64,000 bases of DNA from Burkholderiales bacterium. GTDB lineage: Bacteria; Pseudomonadota; Gammaproteobacteria; Burkholderiales; SG8-41. Positions 40,896 through 49,904 of this stretch are shown piece after piece. The notes beneath the pieces are model-generated. The model was not told where the DNA came from, made no database searches, and worked only from the letters and a program-made list of their open reading frames with translations. A program made the position numbers and the translations under genes. The stretch is taken from positions 1 to 64,000 of the forward strand of contig DATAJS010000023.1 in the NCBI GenBank assembly GCA_036262035.1. Direction: 5' to 3'. Positions within the stretch are counted from its first letter, which is position 1; every line of letters begins with the position of its first letter.

Positions 40896-42889
40896 CCTCC
40901 CTTGCCCGACTGACCCTCATCGCCGCGGCGCTCGTGCTGCTCGCGGCGTGCGAGATCTTCGATCCGGTCATCAAGAACTCGCAGAGCCTCTTCAACGACG
41001 GCCGCGGCGAGGAAGCGCTGGCGCTGCTCGACAAGGCCTCGCGCGACAAGCCCGACCGCTACGCCTATCGCGCGGAGTATTTCAGGCAGCGCGACATCCT
41101 CATCTCGCGCTGGCTGGTGCAGGCCGAGGCGCTCCAGCAATCCGGACAGCTCGACATCGCCGGCAGCGTCTACAAGCGCGTCCTCGGCTATGACGAGGCG
41201 AACGCGCGCGCCCGCACGGGTCTCGCGCAGATCGAGCGCGATCTGCGCCATCGCACGCTGCTGACCGACGCCGAGACCGCTTTCAAGCAGGGCCGCTACG
41301 CCGACGCCGGCGACCTCCTGCGCCGCGTGCTCATTGAGAACCCGCAGAATCGCGACGCGCGCCGCCTTCAGCGCACGCTCGAGGAACGGACGGCCAAGCC
41401 CGCGGTGACCGTGCCGCGGCTGGCGGCGTCGGCGCAGAAGCCGATCACGATCGAGCTTCGCGACGTGCCGGTGCGCACCGTCTTCGACGTGATCTCGCGC
41501 GCCATCGGCATCAACTTCGTCTTCGACAAGGACGTCAGGAGCGATCTGCGGACCTCGATCGCCATCCAGGACGCCAACGCCGAGGAAGTGATACGCCTGG
41601 TGCTGGCGACCAACCAGCTCGAGCAGAAGATCGTCAACGAGCGCACCATCCTCGTCTTCCCGCGCACCCCGCAAAAGCTCCAGGAGCACCAGGAGCTCGT
41701 CGTGCGCAGCTTCTACCTCGCGAACGCGGACGTGAAGCAGACCGCGAACATGATCCGCACCATCGTCAAGACGCGCGACATCTTCATCGACGAGAAGCTC
41801 AACATGCTCGTCATCAAGGACACGCCGAACGCGATCCGGCTCGCCGAGAAGCTCGTCGCCGCGCAGGACCTCGCCGATCCGGAAGTCATGCTCGAAGTGG
41901 AGGTCCTCGAGATCGGCCGGAGCCGCCTCCTCGACCTCGGCATGAAGTTTCCCGATTTCCTGTCGGCCAGCATCATCGGTCCTTCGGGCGGCGCGGGCAC
42001 GATCACGCTGGACGAGTACCACAACCGCAGCAACGACATGCTGCGCTTCACCTTCAACAACCCGCTCCTGCTGCTCCAGCTCAAGCAGCAGGACGGCACG
42101 ACCAACGTGCTCGCCAACCCGCGCATCCGCGTGAGGAACAAGGGCAAGGCGCGCATCCACATCGGCGACCGCGTGCCGGTCATCACCACCACCGCCGCGG
42201 CCTCGGGCGGTTTCGTCTCGGAGAACGTGAGCTATCTCGACGTCGGCCTGAAGCTCGAGGTCGAGCCGATCATCCACCTCGCGGACGAGGTCGCGATCAA
42301 CGTGGGGCTCGAGGTGAGCAACATCGTCAAGGAAGTGCGCACGACGAGCTCCGCGGGCTCGGGCAGCGTCGCCTACCAGATCGGCACGCGCAACGCCGCG
42401 ACGGTGCTGCGGCTCAAGGACGGCGAAACGCAGGTGCTCGCCGGCCTCATCAGCGACGAAGACCGCCGAACCGCCGACCGCGTCCCCGGCCTCGGCGACC
42501 TGCCGGTCGCGGGCCGCCTCTTCTCGCAGACGCACGACAGCCGCACCAAGACCGAGATCGTGCTCCTGATCACGCCGCGCTTGCTGCGCACCCTCGACCG
42601 GCCGGAGCAGCGTGCGCTCGAGTTCGCCGCGGGCACCGAAACCTCCGCCGGGGCGCCGGGCGCTGCGACGCCTTTCATTCCCCCACGGCCGGAGAGCAAG
42701 CCCGAAGCGAAGCCCATCGCGCCGCCGCCCGCCGGGCCCGCGCCGAGCGGACCGCAGCCCCAGCCTTTCACCACGCCGCCGGGCGCGACGTTCAGCCCTT
42801 CGACACCCTCGACACCCACGACCTCGCCGCCTGCGGGAAGCGGCGCCACGCCGGTGCCGTTCGGCGGCGTACAGACCCCGCCCAGATGA
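40892..42889 (+). CDS. Secretin (GspD/PilQ-like lipoprotein)
   Basis: 665 aa outer-membrane channel subunit. Lipoprotein signal ending LLAACE, tetratricopeptide-like repeats (about 30-150), N domains (ITIELRDVPVRTVFDVISRA, then VVRSFYLANADVKQTANMIRT), and the secretin core (VLANPRIRVRNKGKARIHIG, DRVPGLGDLPVAGRLFS, TEIVLLITPRLL). A Pro/Thr-rich tail follows. An N-terminal lipobox plus TPRs sets it apart from the classic GspD at 54.3 kb and resembles MSHA- or Tad-adjacent secretins. ATG overlaps the upstream stop. Confidence 0.9.
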   Translation: MTSLARLTLIAAALVLLAACEIFDPVIKNSQSLFNDGRGEEALALLDKASRDKPDRYAYRAEYFRQRDILISRWLVQAEALQQSGQLDIAGSVYKRVLGYDEANARARTGLAQIERDLRHRTLLTDAETAFKQGRYADAGDLLRRVLIENPQNRDARRLQRTLEERTAKPAVTVPRLAASAQKPITIELRDVPVRTVFDVISRAIGINFVFDKDVRSDLRTSIAIQDANAEEVIRLVLATNQLEQKIVNERTILVFPRTPQKLQEHQELVVRSFYLANADVKQTANMIRTIVKTRDIFIDEKLNMLVIKDTPNAIRLAEKLVAAQDLADPEVMLEVEVLEIGRSRLLDLGMKFPDFLSASIIGPSGGAGTITLDEYHNRSNDMLRFTFNNPLLLLQLKQQDGTTNVLANPRIRVRNKGKARIHIGDRVPVITTTAAASGGFVSENVSYLDVGLKLEVEPIIHLADEVAINVGLEVSNIVKEVRTTSSAGSGSVAYQIGTRNAATVLRLKDGETQVLAGLISDEDRRTADRVPGLGDLPVAGRLFSQTHDSRTKTEIVLLITPRLLRTLDRPEQRALEFAAGTETSAGAPGAATPFIPPRPESKPEAKPIAPPPAGPAPSGPQPQPFTTPPGATFSPSTPSTPTTSPPAGSGATPVPFGGVQTPPR

Positions 42890-43368
42890 CGCGGTCGGCC
42901 GCGGCGCACGGCTTCACCCTGATCGAGCTCGTCATCACGCTCGCGATCGTCGCGCTGCTCGCCTCGATCGCCATGCCGCTCGCCGACCTCACCGTCCAGC
43001 GCACGAAAGAACAGGAACTGCGGCGGAGCTTGCGCGACCTCCGCGACGGCATCGACGCGTACAAACAGGCGAGCGACGACGGCCGCATCCTCAAGAAGCC
43101 GAACGAATCGGGCTACCCGCACCGGCTCGAGGAGCTCGTCGACGGCGTCGAAGACCTGAAGAATCCGAAGAAGGAGAAGATCTACTTCCTGCGGCGCATC
43201 CCGCGCGATCCGTTGGCGACCGACGGCGAGCTCAGCGCCGCGCAGACCTGGGGCAAGCGCAGCTACGCGAGCCCGCCCGACGAGCCCAAGGAAGGCGACG
43301 ACGTCTTCGACGTCTACACCCTCGCGCCGGGGCGCGGCATCAACGGCAGGCCCTACCGGGAATGGTGA
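42886..43368 (+). CDS. Pseudopilin with C-terminal GRPYREW signature
   Basis: 160 aa. Prepilin cleavage site HG/FTLIELVITLAIVALLASI with Glu5, then a helical rod (RTKEQELRRSLRDLRDGIDA), followed by LEELVDGVEDLKN and a beta part. The protein ends GRGINGRPYREW, nearly the same ending as the next pseudopilin (SDGRPYSEW). It overlaps the secretin stop by 4 bp. Confidence 0.85.
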   Translation: MTRSAAAHGFTLIELVITLAIVALLASIAMPLADLTVQRTKEQELRRSLRDLRDGIDAYKQASDDGRILKKPNESGYPHRLEELVDGVEDLKNPKKEKIYFLRRIPRDPLATDGELSAAQTWGKRSYASPPDEPKEGDDVFDVYTLAPGRGINGRPYREW

Positions 43369-43739
43369 CGCGCCGCCGCGGCTTTACGCTCATCGAGCTC
43401 CTCGTCGTGCTCGCGATCATCGCGACGCTGCTCACCATCGCGCTGCCGCGCTACTTCGGCAGCGTCGACAAGTCCAAGGAAGCGGTGTTGAAGGAGAACC
43501 TCTACGTCACGCGCGACGCGATCGGGAAGTACTACGCCGACAAGGGCAAATACCCCGAGTCGCTCGACGCGCTCGCGAACGACAAGTACCTGCGCAACCT
43601 CCCCGTCGATCCGATCACCGAGAGCAGCGCGACGTGGGTGGTCGTGCCGCCCGACGATCCGAAGAAAGGCGCCGTCTACGACATCCGCAGCGGCGCGCCG
43701 GGAAACGCGTCCGACGGCAGGCCGTACTCGGAGTGGTGA
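43362..43739 (+). CDS. Pseudopilin with C-terminal GRPYSEW signature
   Basis: 125 aa, leader MVTRRRG then FTLIELLVVLAIIATLLTIA with Glu5, GspG-like body (DAIGKYYADKGKYPESLDAL, LPVDPITESSATWVVVPP) and a terminal DGRPYSEW. ATG 43362 lies 4 bp inside the previous gene. Paired with the pseudopilin before it by the shared C-terminal motif. Confidence 0.87.
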   Translation: MVTRRRGFTLIELLVVLAIIATLLTIALPRYFGSVDKSKEAVLKENLYVTRDAIGKYYADKGKYPESLDALANDKYLRNLPVDPITESSATWVVVPPDDPKKGAVYDIRSGAPGNASDGRPYSEW

Positions 43740-44284
43740 TGCGCAAGCGACGCTGCGGCGGGTTCACCTATCTCTTCGCGCTCTTCATCGTCGCGTTCAT
43801 GGGCGTGGGCGCGATGGCGATCGGCACCGCGTGGGACAGCGCCGCGAAGCGCGAGCGCGAAGCCGAGCTCCTCTTCGTCGGCAACTCGTATCGCCTCGCG
43901 ATCCAGCGTTATTACCTCGCGGGACAGCGGCGTTATCCCGCAACGCTCCAGGACCTCGTCAAGGATCCGCGCACGCCGGCCACGCAACGCTACATCCGCC
44001 GGCTCTATGCCGACCCGATCACCAACAGCAACGAGTGGGGCATCGTGAAAGCGCCCGACGGCGGCGTGATGGGCGTCTTCAGCAAGTCGGAGGACGCGCC
44101 GATCAAGACCACGAACTTCAAGACGCGCGATCGCGACTTCGAGCGCGGGACGAAGTATGTCGATTGGAAGTTCGTCTATACGCCTGCTGCACCCAAGCCG
44201 GCTGCCGGCGCGCCCACGCCGCCGCAGGCTGCCCCACCTCAAGGCTCGACGCCTCCCGCCACGCTCACACCCGCGGCCAAGTAA
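43739..44284 (+). CDS. Atypical pseudopilin-like protein
   Basis: 181 aa. It begins MRKRRCGG then FTYLFALFIVAFMGVGAMA, a prepilin-like helix that lacks Glu5, so it may be a minor pseudopilin or a plain membrane protein. The body keeps the family pattern (SYRLAIQRYYLAGQRRYPAT, LQDLVKDPRTPATQRYI, YADPITNSNEWGIVKAPDGG). A Pro/Ala-rich tail ends it. TGATG junction with the upstream gene; last gene of the operon. Confidence 0.78.
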   Translation: MRKRRCGGFTYLFALFIVAFMGVGAMAIGTAWDSAAKREREAELLFVGNSYRLAIQRYYLAGQRRYPATLQDLVKDPRTPATQRYIRRLYADPITNSNEWGIVKAPDGGVMGVFSKSEDAPIKTTNFKTRDRDFERGTKYVDWKFVYTPAAPKPAAGAPTPPQAAPPQGSTPPATLTPAAK

Positions 44285-44474
44285 GAGTTCCTCTTCGAGA
44301 TTCGCCGTGCCCGTGCGGAATATCGCGCGCCGCGCAGTGTTTTAACCGGTGCAGCTTGCATTCGGCGAAAGGGGATCGAATCGCATTCGCCGCATTGCTG
44401 CGTCATGACCGCGCGCGCGCGAGCCGGCCGCGCGCGTTCACTCGCATCGCAAACGCACACCCCAGGAGGCTCGC

Positions 44475-44942
44475 ATGAACACAACACTGAAGCTTTGTCT
44501 GTTGTCGCTCGCGCTCGGCGCTTCGTTCGCGGCGAACGCCGACGATCGTCTCGTCCGCTTCGACGGCGGCATCGGTTCGCAGCCGCTCAGGGCCGGCGGT
44601 CTCGTCAACGACGTCAACGGCGTGCCGCCCGGCGGGCGTCCGTGGGTGATCGAGCGTCTCACCGCCGACGTGCGCACCGACGGCCGCGTGCGCGTGGACG
44701 GCCGCGGGCTCGTGCTCGGCGGCGGCAACAACATCGGCACGCCCGGGGGGCAGAGCGTGCGCGTGACGCTCTTCTGCGGCGGCGTTCCGTTCGTCGGCGC
44801 GCAGCTCGTGCCGCTCGAGGCGAACGGCGACTTCCGCATCGACGACCAGCTCGCGGGGCTGCCGAACCCGTGCGCGACGCCCATCCTGCTCATCGTGAGC
44901 GGCGGCGGCAGCTGGTTCGCCGCCGGTATCCCGAAGCCATAA
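44475..44942 (+). CDS. Small secreted hypothetical protein
   Basis: 155 aa, signal peptide LKLCLLSLALGASFAANA then a Gly-rich beta-type mature part (VIERLTADVRTDGRVRVDG, GGGNNIGTPGGQSVRVTLFC). Two cysteines could form a disulphide. No family recognised. GGAGG ribosome site 6 bp before ATG. The 190 bp before it contain no gene; I see nothing there beyond a GC-rich leader. It is convergent with another small secreted protein and shares a hairpin terminator with it. Confidence 0.7.
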   Translation: MNTTLKLCLLSLALGASFAANADDRLVRFDGGIGSQPLRAGGLVNDVNGVPPGGRPWVIERLTADVRTDGRVRVDGRGLVLGGGNNIGTPGGQSVRVTLFCGGVPFVGAQLVPLEANGDFRIDDQLAGLPNPCATPILLIVSGGGSWFAAGIPKP

Positions 44943-44980
44943 AAGAAAACGCCGGCGCACACCGCGCGCGCCGGCGTTAT
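44939..44980. terminator. Terminator hairpin between two convergent secreted-protein genes
   Basis: AACGCCGGCGC (44948-44958) pairs with GCGCCGGCGTT (44968-44978). On the minus strand the stem is followed by TTTTCTTTT, a good tail for the gene ending at 44995. On the plus strand the tail is only TATT, so it serves the 44475 gene less well. Confidence 0.82.
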
Positions 44981-44994
44981 TCCATCGCGGGCGA

Positions 44995-45540
44995 TCAGCG
45001 GGTCGCTATCGTACGGCAGTCGATCGCGTGGCGCCCGCGCTCGGCGAGCTGCGCGCCGGTGGAAGGATCGCGTTGCCGGGACACACGCACGGTGATGCCG
45101 TCCAGCGTCAGCACCTTCTGCGCCGACGACCACTGGAGCTCGAGCTGGACCGGCCGCGTCTGCTGCGTGAGGAAGGCCGGCAGCACGTCCTCGCTGTTGA
45201 ACTGCACGGTCATGTTCGGGGCAAGCACGTTGTTGCCGGGTCCGATATTCCCTTCCTCCGACGGCGGCAGCGTCGAGCTCGCCGAGTCGAACAGCGTCGC
45301 GCCGTTCGCGTCGAACACGCGCAGCCGGTCGAGCGTGATCGATTGCGTCGAATCGAAATTGCGGAACACCCACGAGGTGAACTGTATCTCGCTGCCGGCC
45401 AAGCGCAGGAAGTGATTCCCGCCGCAGCGCATGGTTCCCTGCCGCGCGGTGGCGGCGCCTTCCGAGCGATCCGCATACGCGGCACAGGCGAACGACGACA
45501 GGACAGCAGCGAGCAGGACGGACGAAGTCTTCTTCAGCAT
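44995..45540 (-). CDS. Small secreted hypothetical protein
   Basis: 181 aa, signal peptide KTSSVLLAAVLSSFACAAYA, mature part beta-rich (EIQFTSWVFRNFDSTQSITL, VQLELQWSSAQKVLTLDGI) with two cysteines. The pattern, a ring of beta strands with a loop STLPPSEEGNIGPGNN, suggests a small envelope or sensor-like sandwich, but I recognise no family. Good SD (AAAGGAG). Confidence 0.7.
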   Translation of the reverse strand: MLKKTSSVLLAAVLSSFACAAYADRSEGAATARQGTMRCGGNHFLRLAGSEIQFTSWVFRNFDSTQSITLDRLRVFDANGATLFDSASSTLPPSEEGNIGPGNNVLAPNMTVQFNSEDVLPAFLTQQTRPVQLELQWSSAQKVLTLDGITVRVSRQRDPSTGAQLAERGRHAIDCRTIATR

Positions 45541-45677
45541 CTCTGGTCACTCCTTTGGTTTCATGATGATGTACGGCCGAAACGGCGCGCCCGAAGAGCT
45601 TAAGCCGCATCGCGCGCGAGTCAATCGGCGCAAAGTAGCGGACAATACGGTCACCACTCTAACGACGAGACCATGAA

Positions 45678-47027
45678 GTGAACGCCACGCAGCAGATCGC
45701 GCAGTTCATCGCGCGCACGACCTACGACAAGATTCCGCGCCCGGTGCTCGACGCCACGCGCACGATCATCCTCGACGGGCTCGCCAACGTGCTCGCGGGA
45801 TCGGGACAGGCCGCACCGACCAAAGTCCGCGGCTTCGTCGAGCGCCTCGGCGGGCGTCCCGACTGCACCGTCGTGGGCGCGTCGTTTCGCACCAACCCGC
45901 CGCTCGCGGCGCTCGCCAACGGCGCGTCGATGCACGTGCTCGACTACGAGCCGCAGGGCATTCCGTCGACGCACGGCACTTCCACGCTGTTGCCCGGCAT
46001 CCTCGCGCTCGCGGAGGTGAACGGCGCATCGGGGCGCGATGTGCTCACCGCGTTCGCCATCGCGTGGGAAGTGCAGCAGCGCATCGCGATGGCGGCGCGC
46101 AATGCCGAGTCGCGCCCTTTCCATCCGCCCGGCATCTACGGTCCGCCCGCATCCGCCGCGGGCTGCGCGAAGCTCCTCGCTTTGCCCGAGGACAAAGTGC
46201 GCGTGGCGCTCGGCATCGCCGGCGGGCGCACGGGAGGTCTGTATGCGAACAACGGGACGATGACCAAGTCGACGACGCCCGGCAATTCGGGACGCATGGG
46301 CGTCGAAGCGGCGCTGCTCGCGGCGGAAGGTTTCACGGCCAACGATTCGATCTTCGAGACCGGCCGCGGCTACGTCGAGGTCCTGTTCGGCGACGACTTC
46401 GAGTGGGACGCGTTGCTCGGAGGTCTGGGCGAGACGTGGAACCTCCAGCAGCACGGTTTCAACATCAAGCGCTATCCCGCGCAGATCGGCATGCAGTGGG
46501 TGACCGAAGCGGTGGTGCTCCTGCGTGAGAAGAACGCGCTACGCGCCGAAGACGTGGAATGGCTCGAGCTGGAAGTGCCGGCCAAGCGCGCGCAGGTATC
46601 GAATCCGCGAGTCGCCACCGGGCTCGCGGGCAAGTTCAGCATCGAGTATTGCGCCGCTGTCGCGCTCACGCAGGATCGCGTGGGCATCGATGCGTTCACC
46701 GACAAGGTGCGGTTCTCGGCAGACCTCGAGGACGCGCTGAACAAGATTCGCCTGAAGCCCAATCCCGATATCGCCATCTCGTCGCTGACGACGTGGGTGC
46801 AGGCGAGCGCCGGTCTCAAGGGCGGCAAGGTGGTGACCGAGCGCTGCGACGCTTTCCGCGGCTCCTCGCGCAATCCGATCGACCGCGAGGCGCACCTCGT
46901 CAAAGTGCGCGACTGCATGTCGCGCGCGCTGCCGGAAGACAGGATGGAGAAGCTGATCGGCCTCGTGGAGAAGCTGGACGATCTCGACGACGCGCGGGTG
47001 CTGGTCCGCGCGCTGGCCGGCGACTAG
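45678..47027 (+). CDS. MmgE/PrpD family protein (2-methylcitrate dehydratase-like)
   Basis: 449 aa. MmgE/PrpD fold with AQFIARTTYDKIPRPVLDAT, the DGLANVLAGSGQ opening, NGASMHVLDYEPQGIPSTHG active-site region and PGNSGRMGVEAALLAAEGF. Family enzymes dehydrate 2-methylcitrate, decarboxylate aconitate or act on related di/tricarboxylates; the true substrate is open. The start is GTG 45678 with a weak site, since the ATG at 45673 leads at once to a stop. Convergent with an enoyl-CoA hydratase, suggesting organic-acid catabolism. Confidence 0.88.
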   Translation: MNATQQIAQFIARTTYDKIPRPVLDATRTIILDGLANVLAGSGQAAPTKVRGFVERLGGRPDCTVVGASFRTNPPLAALANGASMHVLDYEPQGIPSTHGTSTLLPGILALAEVNGASGRDVLTAFAIAWEVQQRIAMAARNAESRPFHPPGIYGPPASAAGCAKLLALPEDKVRVALGIAGGRTGGLYANNGTMTKSTTPGNSGRMGVEAALLAAEGFTANDSIFETGRGYVEVLFGDDFEWDALLGGLGETWNLQQHGFNIKRYPAQIGMQWVTEAVVLLREKNALRAEDVEWLELEVPAKRAQVSNPRVATGLAGKFSIEYCAAVALTQDRVGIDAFTDKVRFSADLEDALNKIRLKPNPDIAISSLTTWVQASAGLKGGKVVTERCDAFRGSSRNPIDREAHLVKVRDCMSRALPEDRMEKLIGLVEKLDDLDDARVLVRALAGD

Positions 47028-47029
47028 CC

Positions 47030-47827
47030 TCAGCGCCCGCGCCACTGCGGGTCGCGCTTCTCCACGAACGCGCGCACGCCTTCGGCGCGGTCTTCGCTGA
47101 GATAGGGATTCATCCCCGGATCGAGCCGCAGCGCCGCGAACACCGGCAGGTCGGCGCCTTTGACCACCATCTGCTTGTAGCGGCGCAGCGTGACCGGCGC
47201 GTTCTTCGCCAGCTTGCGCGCGAACGCATCGACCGTCTCCGCGAGCTTGTCTCCCGGCACGACCGTGTTGAGCAAGCCCCATGCGTGCGCCTGCTGCGCG
47301 GTGATCGGCTCGGCGGTGTAGAGCATCTGAAACGCGAGCGCGCGCGGGATGAGCCGCGGCAGCAGCACCGACGCGAAGTTGGCGCCCATGCCGCGCTTCG
47401 CTTCGGGGAGACAGAGCTTCACGTGATCGGCGGCGATGCGGATGTCGCATGCCAGCGCAAGCTCGAGCCCGCCGCCGTACGCAAGCCCGTTCAACGCCGC
47501 GATCGTCGGCTTGTAAGTCTCGAGGATCGTCTCGTAGACGTTGCGCTCGGGACCGGTCATCGGCACCGGAAAACGCGTCCCCGCGCGCGTGCGCGCGTCG
47601 TTCTCCTTGAGATCACCGCCGGCGCAGAACGCCTGGTCGCCGGTGCCGGTCAGGATCACCACCCACACGTCGGGATTCACCGCTGCGTCTGTGAATGCCT
47701 CGATGAGCCCGCGCCGCACCCCGACGCCGATCGCATTGCGGCGCTCGGGCCGGTCGATGGTGATGCGGGCGATGTGGTCGGCGATATCGTAGCGGACGTC
47801 GGTCGAGGCGCCGGGCGTTTCGCTCAT
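47030..47827 (-). CDS. Enoyl-CoA hydratase/isomerase family protein
   Basis: 265 aa crotonase-fold protein: ITIDRPERRNAIGVGVR, the oxyanion-hole stretch FCAGGDLKEND, PTIAALNGLAYGGGLELALA and CDIRIAADHVKLCLPEAKRG with the catalytic-site Glu. Probably acts on a CoA thioester in beta-oxidation or an aromatic or branched-chain acid route. ATG 47827 with a GGAG site; the gene begins just after a tRNA terminator. Its stop is 3 bp from that of the MmgE/PrpD gene. Confidence 0.9.
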   Translation of the reverse strand: MSETPGASTDVRYDIADHIARITIDRPERRNAIGVGVRRGLIEAFTDAAVNPDVWVVILTGTGDQAFCAGGDLKENDARTRAGTRFPVPMTGPERNVYETILETYKPTIAALNGLAYGGGLELALACDIRIAADHVKLCLPEAKRGMGANFASVLLPRLIPRALAFQMLYTAEPITAQQAHAWGLLNTVVPGDKLAETVDAFARKLAKNAPVTLRRYKQMVVKGADLPVFAALRLDPGMNPYLSEDRAEGVRAFVEKRDPQWRGR

Positions 47828-47838
47828 GAGGTCGACTC

Positions 47839-47875
47839 CAAAAAAGACAACGGCCGGCATGAGATGCCGGCCGTT
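47839..47875 (-). terminator. Terminator of the tRNA-Pro gene
   Basis: AACGGCCGGCAT (47849-47860) and its perfect complement (47864-47875) make a 12-bp stem with a 3-nt loop. On the minus strand it is followed by TCTTTTTTGG. It ends the tRNA transcript just upstream of the enoyl-CoA hydratase ribosome site. Confidence 0.88.
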
Positions 47876-47886
47876 CCGATGATATC

Positions 47887-47963
<77 letters not shown>

Positions 47964-48030
47964 AGGACCCGAATTATAGCAGAGGACCGAGGCCGCGCCC
48001 TGCGGCGCGCGTCGATGCTACGATTCGCCG

Positions 48031-48699
48031 ATGCGCCCGGCCCGCGTCGTTCTTGCCGCAGTCCTGTGCCTCGCCTCGTTCGGCGCGGCGGCGAACGACG
48101 CAGCGCCGAATGATGCGCTCGCCGACACGCGACGCAGTCCCGCCGCCCGCGGCTATCTCGCCCGTGAAGCCCTTCTCGTCGAAAGCTGGCATCGTGCGCG
48201 ACCCGGCACTGCACCGCCGGCCGAACCCACGTATCCGCGCGCATGGGGCGCGCCCAATGCCGCCGCGACCGCAGCGCTCGCCGCACGCCCCTATCACAAG
48301 GAGATCCTGAAAGCCGCCCGTGAGGCCGGGATCGATCCGGTGCTGGTGCACGCGGTGATCCGCGTCGAATCGGCTTACAACGCGCGGGCGGTCTCGAAGG
48401 CAGGCGCGCTCGGCCTCATGCAGGTGATCCCCGGCACCGGCCGGCGCTTCGGCGTGGACAACCTGCTCCAGCCGAGCGCCAACATCACCGCCGGCACGCT
48501 GTATCTCTCGTACCTCATGCGGGTCTTCGAAGGGGACGTGAGGCTCGCCCTCGCCGCCTACAACGCGGGCGAGAACGCGGTGCTCAGACACGGCCGGCGC
48601 ATCCCGCCGTATCGCGAGACTCGCGGCTACGTGCCGCGCGTGCTCGATACCTACCGCGTGCTGTCGGCGATCGCACCCGACGCGCAGCCGCCGAAGTAA
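48031..48699 (+). CDS. Lytic transglycosylase (SLT domain) protein
   Basis: 222 aa with a signal peptide (VVLAAVLCLASFGAAA) and a C-terminal SLT domain. Blocks seen: HAVIRVESAYNARAVSKAGA with the catalytic Glu, GLMQVIPGTGRRFGV, NITAGTLYLSYLMRVF and LALAAYNAGENAV. It cleaves peptidoglycan glycan strands with 1,6-anhydro product. Convergent with gspN, so it may help the T2SS pass the wall, but the short insert-free form is also a general housekeeping enzyme. Confidence 0.9.
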   Translation: MRPARVVLAAVLCLASFGAAANDAAPNDALADTRRSPAARGYLAREALLVESWHRARPGTAPPAEPTYPRAWGAPNAAATAALAARPYHKEILKAAREAGIDPVLVHAVIRVESAYNARAVSKAGALGLMQVIPGTGRRFGVDNLLQPSANITAGTLYLSYLMRVFEGDVRLALAAYNAGENAVLRHGRRIPPYRETRGYVPRVLDTYRVLSAIAPDAQPPK

Positions 48700-49425
48700 T
48701 CAGAGCTTCAGCTCGAAGCTGCCATCGCCTCGCGGCACTCCGATCAATCCCAGCAGCGGCCTGAGCTCGCGCTCGTGGGCCGTGACGCGCGCGATGGCCG
48801 CGAACGCGGGCTTGCCGCCGGGCCTCCACCCGCCGCGGCCTTCGAGCTCCAGCGGACCGCGCACGGTGCGCAGTGTGGCTTCGAGCGCGGCTCCCGTCTG
48901 CATTACGTGCATGCGGTAGGCGCCGAGCGGCGTCACCCGGGTCAGCGCCGAGCCCGCGTCGCTCCATTCGACGGTCGCCTCAGCGCTCGTCCCGTCGGAC
49001 GTGAGCGCGAGACGCGACACGCGCAGCAGCACCTCGCCGGTCGGCTCGATGGGCGCGAGCCTCGGCACGACGACCGCGAGCGCACGCGCCGGCAGCGACA
49101 GCGCGGCTTCGGTCAATTCGATGCGCGACAGCGAGACGTGTGTCACGAAAGGCCGCGCGCCCCCCGTCACCTCGAACGCAAGGCCCTGCGACGCGGTGAC
49201 GCCGCGAAGCCGCCATGCGATCGCGCCCGCGCGGACGGCGGTCGCCCCGTCGCGCAACGCGATCTGCGCGCGTCCCGACCACAGCGTGCCTTGCGCTGCG
49301 GTCAGCCGCACGCGGCCGTCGGCTACACGCGACGCGACCGCATCGAGCAGCATCGCCGGCGCGAGCATCACGAGCGCCGCGGCGTAGAGCAGCGCGCCCG
49401 CCCCGATCCACGCGCGCGCCTTCAT
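48700..49425 (-). CDS. gspN: Type II secretion protein N
   Basis: 241 aa. An N-terminal membrane helix (WIGAGALLYAAALVMLAPAM) and a beta-rich periplasmic domain (LTAAQGTLWSGRAQIALRDG, VSLSRIELTEAALSLPARAL) as in GspN. It is the last gene of the minus-strand gsp operon, with ATG overlapping the gspM stop. GspN is found only in some T2SS and its role is unclear. Confidence 0.82.
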   Translation of the reverse strand: MKARAWIGAGALLYAAALVMLAPAMLLDAVASRVADGRVRLTAAQGTLWSGRAQIALRDGATAVRAGAIAWRLRGVTASQGLAFEVTGGARPFVTHVSLSRIELTEAALSLPARALAVVVPRLAPIEPTGEVLLRVSRLALTSDGTSAEATVEWSDAGSALTRVTPLGAYRMHVMQTGAALEATLRTVRGPLELEGRGGWRPGGKPAFAAIARVTAHERELRPLLGLIGVPRGDGSFELKL

Positions 49426-49904
49426 CGCCCTCGCACGAACGTCGCGGTGACGTTGACGACACCCGGTGTGGACAGCGCTTCGATGCGGCAGGTCGCGACG
49501 CGCACGTTCTGCCGCTGGAGCGCAGCGACCCACGCCAGCCAGTCGCCGAACGCGACCGACGGCAGCGCCGCTTCGACCTCGTTCGCGCTCTTGTTGTCGA
49601 GGTGCGTCACGCTGCGCGCGACGCCGCGTGCGCGGGCTTCGGTCTCGATCGCGGCGCGCAGGTCGCCCCCGGCCGGCGCCGCGCGCGCGATCCCGCGCAG
49701 CCGCTCGATCTCCGCCGCGTGACGTTCGAGCGCCGCCGCTTGCGCCGACAGCGCGTTCACCCGCTCGCCGAGCTTCTGCCGGCGCGCGTCGATCGCGCCG
49801 AACGCGACGACGTAGAGGAGGATCGCGGCGACGGCGACGAGCACGGCGAGCACCGTGCGCTCCGACGGCGTGCGCGCGCGCCATGCTGCGGCGAGCGCTT
49901 TCAT
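49422..49904 (-). CDS. gspM: Type II secretion protein M
   Basis: 160 aa. Short cytoplasmic start (AWRARTPSERTVLAVLVAVA), one membrane helix, coiled coil with many Ala/Glu, and a small ferredoxin-like domain (SVAFGDWLAWVAALQRQNVR). It is the GspM inner-membrane partner of GspL. Four-base overlaps on both sides. Confidence 0.87.
   Translation of the reverse strand: MKALAAAWRARTPSERTVLAVLVAVAAILLYVVAFGAIDARRQKLGERVNALSAQAAALERHAAEIERLRGIARAAPAGGDLRAAIETEARARGVARSVTHLDNKSANEVEAALPSVAFGDWLAWVAALQRQNVRVATCRIEALSTPGVVNVTATFVRGR

Noticed and set aside
34793..44284. Type IV pilus or MSHA locus
   Set aside because: No PilT, no major pilin of pilus type and no prepilin peptidase; the mix of GspG/F/E with PilM/N/O-like proteins fits a hybrid secretion system better.
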